Positions 44,551 through 53,852 of a DNA stretch of 64,000 bases are shown here, in pieces. Positions within the stretch are counted from its first letter, which is position 1. Every line of letters starts with the position of its first letter. The position numbers and the translations under genes are program-made. The stretch is from Pseudochelatococcus lubricantis (GTDB taxonomy: Bacteria; Pseudomonadota; Alphaproteobacteria; Rhizobiales; Beijerinckiaceae). The notes beneath the pieces were generated by a model. That model was not told the origin of the DNA, did no database searches, and saw nothing but the letters and a program-made list of their open reading frames with translations. The DNA lies in assembly GCF_011762225.1 (NCBI RefSeq), contig NZ_JAASQI010000001.1:248001-312000 (forward strand). The letters are read 5' to 3'.

Positions 44551-45891
44551 TCACGGGGCGCACGGCGTGAAGCGGGCCTCGAAGCCGTCGTGACGTCCCG
44601 GCGCGGGCGAGGCCAGCGTCAGCGCAGCGCCGGTGCCCCGTGCGATGGCGGCGGCGATGGCAAGGCCGAGGCCGGAGCCGCTCCCCCTGCTGCCGGCGCG
44701 TTCGAAGCGGGTGGTGAGCCGCGTGAGCGTTTCGGCGGGAATGACAGGGCCGGCGTTGGTGACGGTGAGCGTGCCGCCGGTCGAGAGCCTCACCTCGACA
44801 GGCGTGGCCGGGTCGCCGTGGGTCAGTGCGTTCTCGATCAGGTTGCGGGCGAGGATGGCGAAGGCGTCCGGATCGATGCGCAGCCGCGCGCCTCCCTCCG
44901 GCAGGGCGAGCCGCAGGCGCCCGCCGTGGCCGGCGCGGGCAAAATCCTCCCCCACCAAGGCGAGAATGGGTGCCACGTCGCTGTCCGCTCCGGCCAGAAC
45001 GCCACCGCCTTCGGCGCGCGAGAGGTGCAGGAGCTTTTCGGCGAGGCGGGCGAGGCGCTTCAGTTCCGCCTCGATGGTCAGCGCCCGCTGGCGTAGCGGC
45101 CCTTCGGGCGCCTCCGCCAGCAGCCTCTGGGTTTGCGCCAGCACCGCCGCCATGGGCGTGCGCAATTCGTGCGCGGCATTAGCGGTGAAGCCGCGCTCGG
45201 CCTCCAGCGTGCGTGCGAGCCGCGTCATCAGCCGGTTCACCGCGTCGCGGATCGGCACCAGCTCCTCCTGCAGGCCGGGCGTGCTCAGGGCCGAGAGGTC
45301 CGAGGCGTCTCGCCCCGCCACCTCCGCCGACAGTGCCGCCACCGGCGCGAGGCGCGCGCGGGTGAAGACGGCAATGCCGGCAAGGCTCGCCGGCAGCAGC
45401 AGGAGCAGCGGCAGAAACATGAAGCCGATCGTTTCCCGGCGCGCCTCGCGCCGGTAGGAGAGCGGCTCGGCTACCTCGATCCGATAGGTTCCCGATACGG
45501 CGAACCGCGCATGGACGCGATGATCGTTCACGTTATGGAAGCCTTCGGCCAGCGGCTGCGCGAAAACCGCAAGGTCCGCGTCCTCGGAGGCCAGCACGAT
45601 CCGCCCGTCCCGATCGCGCAGGACATAGGTGATCTGCCCCTCCCGGTGCGGCCCGACGGTGGAGATATGTCGCGTGGCGGGTGCTTCCCCGCTGTTGGCC
45701 CGCTCGATCACCGCGAGCGGCAGGATGCGCTCGGCGGTCTGGCGCAGGGCGGCGTCGAAGATTTGCTCCAGCTCGTGCCCCACAATCTGCGCGGCCGCGG
45801 CCATCGCCATGAGCCAGAAGGCGCAGAGCCCGAGGGAAAGGCCGAGCGCGAGGTCGCGCCGCAGGCTGCGCGGGGCATCCGCCGCGTTCAT
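44551..45891 (-). CDS. Two-component sensor histidine kinase (QseC/TctE-like)
   Basis: The 446-residue kinase has two membrane spans (about 14-36 and 160-182) around a periplasmic sensor, then a HisKA domain with phospho-acceptor His in ANAAHELRTPMA (near 235), an N box (ARNLIENAL) and G boxes (GSGLGLAIAAAI). It is of the EnvZ/QseC/TctE group. Its start overlaps the response regulator stop (ATGA). It lies 106 bp upstream of the ABC permease end, with all genes leftward; a regulatory link to the ABC transporter is possible but not shown. Confidence 0.92.
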   Translation of the reverse strand: MNAADAPRSLRRDLALGLSLGLCAFWLMAMAAAAQIVGHELEQIFDAALRQTAERILPLAVIERANSGEAPATRHISTVGPHREGQITYVLRDRDGRIVLASEDADLAVFAQPLAEGFHNVNDHRVHARFAVSGTYRIEVAEPLSYRREARRETIGFMFLPLLLLLPASLAGIAVFTRARLAPVAALSAEVAGRDASDLSALSTPGLQEELVPIRDAVNRLMTRLARTLEAERGFTANAAHELRTPMAAVLAQTQRLLAEAPEGPLRQRALTIEAELKRLARLAEKLLHLSRAEGGGVLAGADSDVAPILALVGEDFARAGHGGRLRLALPEGGARLRIDPDAFAILARNLIENALTHGDPATPVEVRLSTGGTLTVTNAGPVIPAETLTRLTTRFERAGSRGSGSGLGLAIAAAIARGTGAALTLASPAPGRHDGFEARFTPCAP

Positions 45892-46547
45892 CCACGCCCC
45901 AGCCGGTAGCCGAGGCCGCGCAGCGTCTCGATGCTGCCCCGCCCGAGCTTCCGGCGCAGGCGGCTGACGTAGACCTCGATGGTGTTGCTCTCCACCTCCG
46001 CGTCGAAGGAATAGAGCCGCTCCTCAAGCGCGGATTTCGGCACGATGCTGCCCGGGCGCTGCAGCAGGGCCTCGAACACCGCCCATTCGCGCTGGCTGAG
46101 GGTGATCTCGCCCTGGGGGCCGGTGACGCGGCGGGCGGCGATGTCGATCGCAAGCCCGCCGAGTTCGATCAGCGGGTTGGGGTTCCCCGCGTAGCGCCGC
46201 GCCACGGCGCCCATGCGGGCGGACAGCTCGTCGAGATCGAAGGGCTTGACCAGATAGTCGTCCGCGCCGGTGTTCAGGCACTCGATCCGCTCCGTGATCC
46301 GGTCGCGCGCGGTCAGGATGATGACAGGCGTCGCCGAGCCGCTCCGGCGCAACGCGCGCAGGAAGCCGAGGCCACCGCCGTCCGGCAGCATGAGGTCGAG
46401 CAGGATCAGGTCGTAGGCGACGGTGTCGAGGCAGGCGCGCGCGTCGGCGAGAGTCGTCACCAGGTCGGGCGTATGGCCCTCCGCCGCGATCTGGGCGCGC
46501 ACGGCATCGCCGATGCCGCGGTCGTCCTCAACCAGAAGGATGCGCAT
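45888..46547 (-). CDS. OmpR-family response regulator
   Basis: The 219-residue protein has a receiver domain (about 1-112; acidic pocket in LLVEDDRG, phospho-acceptor Asp in DLILLDLMLPDGGG near 51, conserved Lys in VKPFD) and an OmpR/PhoB winged helix (about 125-219, ending LRRKLGRGSIETLRGLGYRLGRG). It pairs with the overlapping histidine kinase gene. ATG 46547 matches the usual N-terminus and has AAGGA upstream; longer in-frame starts are not supported. Confidence 0.94.
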   Translation of the reverse strand: MRILLVEDDRGIGDAVRAQIAAEGHTPDLVTTLADARACLDTVAYDLILLDLMLPDGGGLGFLRALRRSGSATPVIILTARDRITERIECLNTGADDYLVKPFDLDELSARMGAVARRYAGNPNPLIELGGLAIDIAARRVTGPQGEITLSQREWAVFEALLQRPGSIVPKSALEERLYSFDAEVESNTIEVYVSRLRRKLGRGSIETLRGLGYRLGRG

Positions 46548-46763
46548 CCTCCGTCCTTTCCCCGCCTCGCCCGATGATCGCCGGCCTGCGCGCCGGCAGG
46601 CGGCTGAACAGGCGCCGCCGCATCCAGCCGTCCGTCGGAAGAATCCGCGCATCCTCGTTCCACAGACAAGGTAGAGCATCCGCGCGTTCTTTGGAACGGT
46701 TCAAATAATGTCGGGGAGAGGAGCCATGGGATGAGCGGTGGATCATGCTGGCGCCGTGCCGGG

Positions 46764-48692
46764 TCAGGCACGCTTACGGTCGCAGCGGATGGGGTCGGCG
46801 AGCAGCCGGAGGCCGTTCAGCACCACGAGCACCGTGCCGCCCTCGTGCCCCAGCACGGCGAGCGGCAGCGGCAGGGCGAGGAACAGGCTGGATGCCACCA
46901 GCACCACCATCGCGCCCATGGCGAAGATCAGGTTCTGCCGGATGATGTTCCGTGTGCGCCGCGCGAGCCTGCGGGCGGCGGCGAGGCGCTGCATGTCCTC
47001 GGACAGCAGCGCCACATCCGCTGCCCGCAGGGCGACCTCGCTGCCCGCCGCGCCCATGGCGATGCCGATGTCGGCCCGCGCCAGCGCGGCCGCGTCGTTC
47101 ACGCCGTCGCCGACGAAGGCGACCTTGCCCCGGCCCGCGAGTTCGCCCACCAGCCGCACCTTGTCCTGCGGCAGCAGATCGGCGTGGATATCCTGCGGCG
47201 CGAAGCCAAGTTCCGCGCCGATCCTGATTCCCACCGGGCGGCGGTCTCCGGTCATCATGACGATGGTCGTCACGCCCTCGGCACGCAGCGCCGCGAGTGC
47301 CGCCGCCGATGTCGCGCGCGGGCGGTCGGCCACGCTGACGGCGCCCAGAATCCGGTTCCCGCGCCCCAGATAGACGACCGTCTGCGCGCTGTCGGCAAGC
47401 GCCGCCAGATCGGGCCGCGCATCGGGTTCCGATGCCGGCGTGTCCGCCATCGCGTATATCCGGGCCGCCATACGCGCCGCCATGCGGCGGTTGCCCGCCC
47501 AGACCACGCCCCCGGCGTCGATCCCCCGGATGCCTTCGCTCGGGATGGCTCGCACGTCGCGTACCGTCGCGGGCGCGATGCCGCGCGCCTCGGCGTGGCG
47601 GCGGATCGCGTCCGCGACGGGGTGTTCGGAATGCGCCTCCAATCCCGCGAGCAGCGCCAGGAACGCCGTCTCGCCGCCGCCGGCCGCAACCTCCGTCACC
47701 TCCGCCTTGCCGGTGGTGAGCGTGCCCGTCTTGTCGAAGGCGAAAGTGTCGACCTCCGCCAGCGTCTCCAGCGCCGCGCCACCCTTGAACAGCACGCCGC
47801 CCCGCGCCGCAGCGGCGAGGGCAGAGAGGACGGCGGCGGGAACCGAGATCACGATGGCGCACGGGCTTGCAGCCACCAGCAGCGTTGCCGCGCGGTAGAG
47901 CGCTTCCCGCGCCGGCCAGCCGAGCCACAGGAGGAGGCCGAAGGCGAGGGCGGAGCCCGCCAGCACCGCCACCGTATAGCGCTGGCCGAACCAGGCGCTG
48001 AAGCGTTCCGACGGCGCGCGGGCGGCTTGCGCTTCCGTCACCAGCGCGATCATCCGCGCCACCGTGCTGTCGGCGACCGAGCGGGCGACGGTGACGGCCA
48101 GCACGCCGTCGAGGTTCACCGTCGCCTCGAAGACCTTCGCGTCGGCGCGTTTGTGCACCGGCATCGACTCGCCGGTGATGGTGGCCTCGTCGAGCGAGCC
48201 GTCGCCGTCGAGGATCGTGCCGTCCACGGGCACCCGCGCACCGGGCCGCAGCACCACGACATCGCCGGGTGCGAGGCAGGCTGCCGGCACTTCGGCCATC
48301 GTCCCGTCCGGCAGGCGCTTCAGCGCGGTGTCCGGGCGCAGCGCCATCAGCGCCTCCACCGCGCGGCGCGCCCGGCCCATGGCGCGGTGTTCGAGCGTGG
48401 TGGAGATGCTGAAGAGCGTGAGCAGCACCGCGCCTTCCAGCGGCGCGCCCACGGCGGCGGCGGCGAGGGCGGCGGCCACCATCAGCAGGTCGATGTCGAG
48501 GATGCCCTCGTGCCACAGCGCCGCCAGCGCCCGCGCCGCCGCCGGCAGCCCGCCCGCGAGATAGGCCAGCGCGAGGCCGGCGGGGCCCCACGGCCCCGGG
48601 ACGGCGAGCGCATCGCAGGCGGCAAGACCCATGCCCGCCACGGTGGCGCCGGTGAGCACCGTCATCGAACGGTCGGAAGAAAGGTGGAGCAT
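46764..48692 (-). CDS. P1B-4-type heavy-metal transporting ATPase
   Basis: The 642-residue P-type ATPase has TGES (actuator), SPCAIVIS in the metal-site helix, the phosphorylated DKTGTLT, HSEHPVADAI, and a C-terminal helix with HEGGTVLVV. SPC in place of CPC, plus HEGGT, mark subgroup P1B-4, which exports Co(II), Zn(II) or Fe(II). There is no N-terminal CxxC metal-binding domain. The ATG at 48692 gives a family-like N-terminus; the frame is open to 48845 with Cys-rich but non-homologous sequence. It diverges from the Liv cluster. Confidence 0.9.
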   Translation of the reverse strand: MLHLSSDRSMTVLTGATVAGMGLAACDALAVPGPWGPAGLALAYLAGGLPAAARALAALWHEGILDIDLLMVAAALAAAAVGAPLEGAVLLTLFSISTTLEHRAMGRARRAVEALMALRPDTALKRLPDGTMAEVPAACLAPGDVVVLRPGARVPVDGTILDGDGSLDEATITGESMPVHKRADAKVFEATVNLDGVLAVTVARSVADSTVARMIALVTEAQAARAPSERFSAWFGQRYTVAVLAGSALAFGLLLWLGWPAREALYRAATLLVAASPCAIVISVPAAVLSALAAAARGGVLFKGGAALETLAEVDTFAFDKTGTLTTGKAEVTEVAAGGGETAFLALLAGLEAHSEHPVADAIRRHAEARGIAPATVRDVRAIPSEGIRGIDAGGVVWAGNRRMAARMAARIYAMADTPASEPDARPDLAALADSAQTVVYLGRGNRILGAVSVADRPRATSAAALAALRAEGVTTIVMMTGDRRPVGIRIGAELGFAPQDIHADLLPQDKVRLVGELAGRGKVAFVGDGVNDAAALARADIGIAMGAAGSEVALRAADVALLSEDMQRLAAARRLARRTRNIIRQNLIFAMGAMVVLVASSLFLALPLPLAVLGHEGGTVLVVLNGLRLLADPIRCDRKRA

Positions 48693-48797
48693 GCGTTGTC
48701 CCGGCTGTACGGCAAAGACGTGGATAGCCGGGCAAATGCATGGAAAAATTTGCTGACACGCGCCTGAACGTGCCGCCCGATACCGGAGCGGTCGCGA

Positions 48798-48853
48798 TTG
48801 ACAGGAAAGACAGCCGCCAGTAGCGTCATGCGAAACATGACTCATATGTCATG
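48798..48853 (+). promoter_or_regulatory. Promoter and operator-like palindrome upstream of livK
   Basis: TTGACA (48798-48803) and TAGCGT (48821-48826) are 17 bp apart, a plausible sigma-70 promoter. GTCATG (48825), CATGAC (48836) and GTCATG (48848) follow; the last two form an inverted repeat with 6-bp arms around TCATAT. The half-sites overlap and follow the -10 box, as repressor operators do. Regulator unknown. Confidence 0.45.
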
Positions 48854-48870
48854 AATAACGGGAGGAAATC

Positions 48871-50046
48871 ATGAACCGTGTTCTGGCGGCCGCTGCGGTC
48901 GCCATCGGCCTTCTTGCGTCCCCCGCGCAGGCCGAGATCCGGATTGCACACGTCTACGGCAAGACCGGCGCCCTCGAAGCCTATGCCAGGCAGTCTCACG
49001 AAGGACTGCTGCTCGGCCTCGAATACGCGACCGGGGGCACGATGGAGATCGGCGGCGAGAAAATCGTCGTGATCGAGAAGGATACCCAGCTGAAGCCCGA
49101 CGTCGGCCGCGCCGTTCTGGCCGAGGCCTATGGCGACGACGATGCGCTGCTCGCGGTGGGCGACGTCAGTTCGGGCGTAGCGCTGGCGATGCTGCCGGTG
49201 GCCGAGGAACATGGCAGGATTCTCATCGTGGAACCGGCGGTGGCGGACTCGATCACAGGGGCGGACCGCAACCGCTTCATCTTCCGCACCGGCCGCAACT
49301 CCAGCCAGGACGCCATCGCCAACGCCGTGGCGCTGGGCGGCGAGGGCGTGCGCATCGCCACGCTGGCGCAGGACTACGCCTTCGGTCGTGACGGCGTGGC
49401 CGCCTTTCGCGAGGCGCTGGCGGACACCGGTGCGAAGATCGTGCACGAGGAATACGTGCCGCAGGACACGACCGACTTCACGGCCGCGGCCGAGCGCATC
49501 TTCAACGCGATGAAGGATGCCGGGGGCGACAGGAAGCTGCTCTACATCATCTGGGCGGGCGCCAACAACCCGATGGGCCGGATCAACGCCATGAACCCCG
49601 GCCGCTTCGGCATCCGGATCGCCTCCGGCGGCAACATCCTCTCGGCGCTCGCCGCCTACAAGGAACTGCCGGGCATGGAGGGCGCGACCTACTATTATTA
49701 CGAGATCCCGCAGAATCCCGCGAACAAATGGCTGGTGAAGACGCATCAGGAGCGCTTCGGCGCGCCGCCGGACTTCTTCACCGCCGGCGGCATGGCAGCC
49801 GGCATCGCCATCGTCGAAGCGATCAGGAAGGCGGGTTCCACCGATACGGAAGCGCTGATCGCGGCGATGGAGGGTATGGAGTGGGAAACGCCGAAGGGCA
49901 AGATGATCTTCCGTCCGGAGGACCATCAGGCGCTGCAGGAAATGTATCATTTCCGCATCAAGGTCGATCCTGCCGTGGCCTGGGGCATCCCGGAACTGGT
50001 GCGGGTCATCGGCATCGACGAGATGAAAGTGCCCGTGCGCGACTGA
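48871..50046 (+). CDS. Branched-chain amino acid-type ABC substrate-binding protein
   Basis: The 391-residue protein has a Sec signal peptide (cleavage after PAQA, about residue 22) and a Leu/Ile/Val-binding type periplasmic fold with IRIAHVYGKTGALEAYARQ, RNRFIFRTGRNSSQDA and a C-terminal RPEDHQALQEMYHFRI segment. It is the first gene of a complete five-gene Liv-type transporter. The family also binds amides, urea and aromatic acids, so the ligand may not be a branched-chain amino acid. GGGAGGA precedes the ATG. Confidence 0.92.
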   Translation: MNRVLAAAAVAIGLLASPAQAEIRIAHVYGKTGALEAYARQSHEGLLLGLEYATGGTMEIGGEKIVVIEKDTQLKPDVGRAVLAEAYGDDDALLAVGDVSSGVALAMLPVAEEHGRILIVEPAVADSITGADRNRFIFRTGRNSSQDAIANAVALGGEGVRIATLAQDYAFGRDGVAAFREALADTGAKIVHEEYVPQDTTDFTAAAERIFNAMKDAGGDRKLLYIIWAGANNPMGRINAMNPGRFGIRIASGGNILSALAAYKELPGMEGATYYYYEIPQNPANKWLVKTHQERFGAPPDFFTAGGMAAGIAIVEAIRKAGSTDTEALIAAMEGMEWETPKGKMIFRPEDHQALQEMYHFRIKVDPAVAWGIPELVRVIGIDEMKVPVRD

Positions 50047-50096
50047 ACCCGGCCCTGGCCGCGAGCGCGGCGGAAGCTTGCCTGACGGGGTGATGC

Positions 50097-50861
50097 ATGA
50101 ACGGGCCTTCGCTTGAAACGCGCGGACTGACAGTCCGCTTCGGCGGGCATGTCGCGGTGGATGCCGTGAGCTGTGCCTTTCGGCCCGGCGAGCTGACGGC
50201 CATCGTCGGGCCGAACGGGGCGGGCAAGACCACCTATTTCAACCTGATCTCGGGGCAGCTCCCGGCGACGGCGGGGCAGGTGCTGCTGGAGGGGCGCGAC
50301 ATCACCCGCGCTCCCGTCGCGGCGCGCACGCGGGCCGGCATCGGCCGCGCCTTTCAGTTGACGAGCCTGTTTCCCGCGCTTTCGGTGCTGGAGAACGTCC
50401 GCCTCGTCATCCAGGCGCGGCAGGGGCGGGGCCTGCGCGCGTTTCCGCGCGTCTCCGCGCAACGCGACCTCATCGCGGCGGCCGAGGCGGTGGTGGAGCG
50501 GGTGAAGCTGACGCGGCTCGCGAAAAGTCCCGTCGCCGCCCTGTCGCACGGCGACCAGCGCAAGCTTGAGGTGGCGATGATGATCGCGCTCGAACCGAAG
50601 ATCTACATGTTCGACGAGCCGACCGCGGGCATGTCGCTGGACGAGGCGCCCGTGATCCTCGGCCTGATCGCGGAAATCCGGGCCGATCCCGCGGCGACTG
50701 TGCTGCTCGTCGAGCACAAGATGGACGTCATCCGCAGCCTCGCCGACCGGCTGATCGTGCTGCACAACGGCGCGTTGGTCGCCGACGGCCCGCCCGCCGG
50801 TGTGATGGCCTCGGCCATCGTGCGGGAAGCCTATCTGGGAGGGGCGCTGGAGGATGTCTGA
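50097..50861 (+). CDS. livG: Liv-type ABC transporter ATPase (LivG)
   Basis: The 254-residue ATPase has Walker A GPNGAGKTT, a LivG-type Q-loop region (GIGRAFQLTSLFP), signature LSHGDQRKLEVAMM and Walker B IYMFDEPTAGMS. These match LivG subunits. It is one of two ATPases in the cluster. Its stop overlaps the LivF start by eight bases, indicating coupled translation. Confidence 0.95.
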   Translation: MNGPSLETRGLTVRFGGHVAVDAVSCAFRPGELTAIVGPNGAGKTTYFNLISGQLPATAGQVLLEGRDITRAPVAARTRAGIGRAFQLTSLFPALSVLENVRLVIQARQGRGLRAFPRVSAQRDLIAAAEAVVERVKLTRLAKSPVAALSHGDQRKLEVAMMIALEPKIYMFDEPTAGMSLDEAPVILGLIAEIRADPAATVLLVEHKMDVIRSLADRLIVLHNGALVADGPPAGVMASAIVREAYLGGALEDV

Positions 50862-51573
50862 GCCGATCCTGACGCTGCGGTCGGTCGCCACCGACATCGG
50901 GCGTTACCACATCCTGCATGACGTGAGCTTTTCGGTGCCGCGCGGCGAGGTGACGATGTTGCTGGGCCGCAACGGCGCCGGCAAGACGACAACGCTGCGT
51001 ACCATCATGGGCCTGTGGCGTGCGCGCACCGGGCAAGTGCTGTTCGCGGACGAGGATATCGCCGCGCTTCCGACGGCGGAGATCTCCCGGCGCGGCATCG
51101 CTTACGTGCCCGAGGACATGGGCATCTTTTCGGACCTGACCGTCGGCGAGAATCTGCGCCTTGCGGCGATTTCCGGCCCGATGGACAAGGCCCGGCTGGC
51201 GTGGATCACCGCTGCCTTCCCGCCGCTGAAGACTTTCTGGGACAGCGCGGCCGGGACGCTGTCGGGCGGGCAGAAGCAGATGCTGTCCGTCGCGCGCGCC
51301 ATGATCGAGGAGCGCCGGCTCTACCTCATCGACGAGCCCTCCAAGGGGCTTGCGCCCGCCATCGTCACCACGCTGGCGCGGGCGCTGAAGGACCTGAAGC
51401 GCGCCGGCGCGACGATCCTGCTCGTCGAGCAGAACTTCGCCCTCTCCCGCGCGCTCGGCGACGGCGCGGTGGTGATGGAGGACGGGCGCACCGTCTGGTC
51501 CGGGCGGATGGCGGACCTCGCCGCCGATGCGGCGCTTCAGGGCCGGCTTCTCGGCATGGAGGGCGCCGCATGA
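50854..51573 (+). CDS. livF: Liv-type ABC transporter ATPase (LivF)
   Basis: The 239-residue ATPase has Walker A GRNGAGKTT, the LivF-like RRGIAYVPEDMGIFSDLTV region, signature LSGGQKQMLSVARAM and Walker B LYLIDEPSKGLAP. It forms the nucleotide-binding pair with LivG. It overlaps both neighbours (eight bases with livG, four with livH), so the cluster is tightly coupled. Confidence 0.95.
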   Translation: MSEPILTLRSVATDIGRYHILHDVSFSVPRGEVTMLLGRNGAGKTTTLRTIMGLWRARTGQVLFADEDIAALPTAEISRRGIAYVPEDMGIFSDLTVGENLRLAAISGPMDKARLAWITAAFPPLKTFWDSAAGTLSGGQKQMLSVARAMIEERRLYLIDEPSKGLAPAIVTTLARALKDLKRAGATILLVEQNFALSRALGDGAVVMEDGRTVWSGRMADLAADAALQGRLLGMEGAA

Positions 51574-52601
51574 GCCGCGCGCCGGAGCACGCCCCCACCT
51601 TCACCCGCCCGCCGCTCGCCCGGCGCCTGGAGCCCTGGCTGCCGGTGCTGCTGATCCCGGCGCTGATGCTCGCCGGCCTCGTGCTCATCCCGCAAGGGTC
51701 GTCGTGGCTGACGCTGACCGTTTCCGGCCTTGCGATGGGGATGATGATCTTCACCATCGCCTCCGGCATGACGCTCGTTTTCGGGCTGATGGACGTTATC
51801 AATTTCGGCCACGGCGCCTTCATCTCCTTCGGCGCCTTCGTCGGCGCCACGGTTCTGCTCGCACTGCCGGGCATGGCGGGGGCGGCGGACATGCCCGCCA
51901 ACGTCGCCGCCGTGGCGCTCGCCATCGCCGCCGCCATGGCGGCGGCAGGCGGCCTCGGCCTCGGCTTCGAGCGCTGGATCGTCCGCCCGGTCTACGGCTC
52001 GCACCTGAAGCAGATCCTCGTCACCATGGGCGGCCTGATCGTGGCGGAGCAGCTCATCCACGTCATCTGGGGCGGCGAACAGATCGCCGTGCCGCGGCCC
52101 GAAACGTTGAAGGGCGCCGTCACCTTCGCGGGCGCGGCGCTGGAGAAATACCGGCTGCTCGCGGTGGCCATCGGGCTCGTGCTGTTTCTCGGCATGCGCT
52201 GGCTGCTGCGCGCCACGCGGCTCGGCCTCATCGTGCGCGCCGGCGTCGAAAATCCGGAAATGGTGCAGGCGCTCGGCTATCGCATCCGGCGCGTCTTCGT
52301 GCTCGTCTTCGTCGCCGGCTCGGCTCTCGCCGGCCTCGGCGGCGTGATGTGGGCCCTGTATCAGGAGGTGATCACCGCCGGCATGGGCAACCAGATCATG
52401 GTGCTCGTGTTCATCGTCGTCATCATCGGGGGGCTGGGCTCGGTCGAGGGTTGCTTCATCGGGGCGCTGCTGGTCGGGCTGCTGCAGAACTACGTTGCCT
52501 TTCTGGAGCCCAAGGCCGCGCTGGTGTCGAACATCGCGCTGATGGTGGCGGTCCTTATGTGGCGCCCGCAGGGCATGATCCCGGTCGTGAAGGCGAAATG
52601 A
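51570..52601 (+). CDS. livH: Liv-type ABC transporter permease (LivH)
   Basis: The 343-residue permease has about eight membrane spans and the LivH signature NFGHGAFISFGAF (near 85), plus GLGSVEGCFIGALLVGLLQN near the C-terminus. The N-terminal extension of about 30 residues before the first span is longer than in E. coli LivH. ATG 51570 overlaps the livF stop (ATGA). Confidence 0.94.
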   Translation: MSRAPEHAPTFTRPPLARRLEPWLPVLLIPALMLAGLVLIPQGSSWLTLTVSGLAMGMMIFTIASGMTLVFGLMDVINFGHGAFISFGAFVGATVLLALPGMAGAADMPANVAAVALAIAAAMAAAGGLGLGFERWIVRPVYGSHLKQILVTMGGLIVAEQLIHVIWGGEQIAVPRPETLKGAVTFAGAALEKYRLLAVAIGLVLFLGMRWLLRATRLGLIVRAGVENPEMVQALGYRIRRVFVLVFVAGSALAGLGGVMWALYQEVITAGMGNQIMVLVFIVVIIGGLGSVEGCFIGALLVGLLQNYVAFLEPKAALVSNIALMVAVLMWRPQGMIPVVKAK

Positions 52602-53662
52602 CCATGCTGAGAGCGATCCTTTCCGACGACCTGCCGCGCAGCCGCCTGCTGGCGGTGTTGCTCGCCGTCATCCTCGTCGTACTCGCCGCCGCTCCCTTCC
52701 TGCTGCCCGGCACGCGGGCGCTGGAGACGGCGGCGCGGATCTGCATGTTCATCGTGCTGGTGGCGAGCTACGACCTGCTGCTCGGCTATGCCGGGATCGT
52801 GAGCTTCGCCCATACCATGTTCTTCGGCATGGGGGCCTATGGTGTCGCCATTGCCGCGGCTCACCTCGGGCCGGGCTGGCTGCCCATCGGTGCAGGCGCC
52901 GCCGCTGGCGTGGCGCTCGCGGCGTTGACGGCGCTTGCGATCGCACTGTTCTCGCTCCGGGTGCGGGCGATCTTCTTCGCCATGATCACGCTCGCCGTCG
53001 CTTCCGCCATGGCGGTGCTGGTCAGCCAGCTCTCGGGCATCACGGGCGGCGAGGACGGGCTGAACTTCCGCATCCCGCGCGAGCTGACGCCGGGTTTCCG
53101 GCTGCTGGAGGAGCCCGTGTTCGGCACGCGCATCACCGGCAGGGTGATTGCCTATTATCTCGTGTTCGGCACGTGCCTCGCGCTGTTCCTCGTCATGCTG
53201 CGGGTGGTGAACTCGCCCTTCGGCTCGGTGCTGCAGGCGATTCGCGAGAACGCCTTCAGGGCAGAGGCGATCGGCTATCGCGTAGTCGTTTACCGCGCGG
53301 CCGCGACCTGCCTTGCGGCGGTGATCGCGGCGCTGGCGGGCGCGGTGTTCGCGGTGTGGCTGCGCTACGTCGGCCCCGGCACGACACTCGGCATGGAGAT
53401 CATGATCGACATTCTGTTGATGGTGGTGATCGGCGGCATGGGCACGATGTATGGCGCCGTGCTCGGCGCGACGATCTTCGTGCTGGCGCAGAACTATCTG
53501 CAGGCGCTGATGGAACGCGCTGCAGCGGCAACTGCCGGCCTGCCGCTGCTGCCTGACATCCTGAACCCCGACAGGTGGTTGCTGTGGCTCGGCCTCGTCT
53601 TCATCCTCAGCGTCTATTTCTTCCCCGCCGGGATCGTGGGCCGGCTGCGCGGCCGGGCCTGA
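52598..53662 (+). CDS. livM: Liv-type ABC transporter permease (LivM)
   Basis: The 354-residue permease has about nine spans and the LivM signature YAGIVSFAHTMFFGMGAY (near 65), AIRENAFRAEAIGY in the coupling loop (near 212) and GGMGTMYGAVLGA. It pairs with LivH. Its ATG overlaps the livH stop (ATGA). It ends the operon; tRNA-His follows on the other strand. Confidence 0.94.
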   Translation: MTMLRAILSDDLPRSRLLAVLLAVILVVLAAAPFLLPGTRALETAARICMFIVLVASYDLLLGYAGIVSFAHTMFFGMGAYGVAIAAAHLGPGWLPIGAGAAAGVALAALTALAIALFSLRVRAIFFAMITLAVASAMAVLVSQLSGITGGEDGLNFRIPRELTPGFRLLEEPVFGTRITGRVIAYYLVFGTCLALFLVMLRVVNSPFGSVLQAIRENAFRAEAIGYRVVVYRAAATCLAAVIAALAGAVFAVWLRYVGPGTTLGMEIMIDILLMVVIGGMGTMYGAVLGATIFVLAQNYLQALMERAAAATAGLPLLPDILNPDRWLLWLGLVFILSVYFFPAGIVGRLRGRA

Positions 53663-53775
53663 CGCCGCTCACGCCGCACCGGCGCGGCTCCCGGCGAAGC
53701 GGCTTCCGGGCAAAGCGCATCGCAACCCCGTGATCAAGGGCTGCTCGGCGTGACGATTCGATTGACGTGATTGAA

Positions 53776-53852
53776 TGGTACAGCTGGCCCGGTTCGAACG
53801 GGCGACCTCTTGATCCACAATCAAGCGCTCTAACCAACTGAGCTACAGCTGC
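53776..53852 (-). tRNA. tRNA-His (anticodon GTG), CCA encoded
   Basis: Read on the minus strand, the 77-nt sequence folds as a tRNA: acceptor GCAGCTG/CAGCTGT, D arm with AGCTCAGTTGGTTAGAGC, anticodon stem CTTGA/TCAAG around TTGTGGA (anticodon GTG), T arm with GTTCGAACC, and an encoded CCA. The discriminator base is A rather than the C usual in bacterial tRNA-His, and the first acceptor pair is G-U. A tRNA-His with A73 and no normal G-1:C73 pair is known in a group of alphaproteobacteria. Confidence 0.96.
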
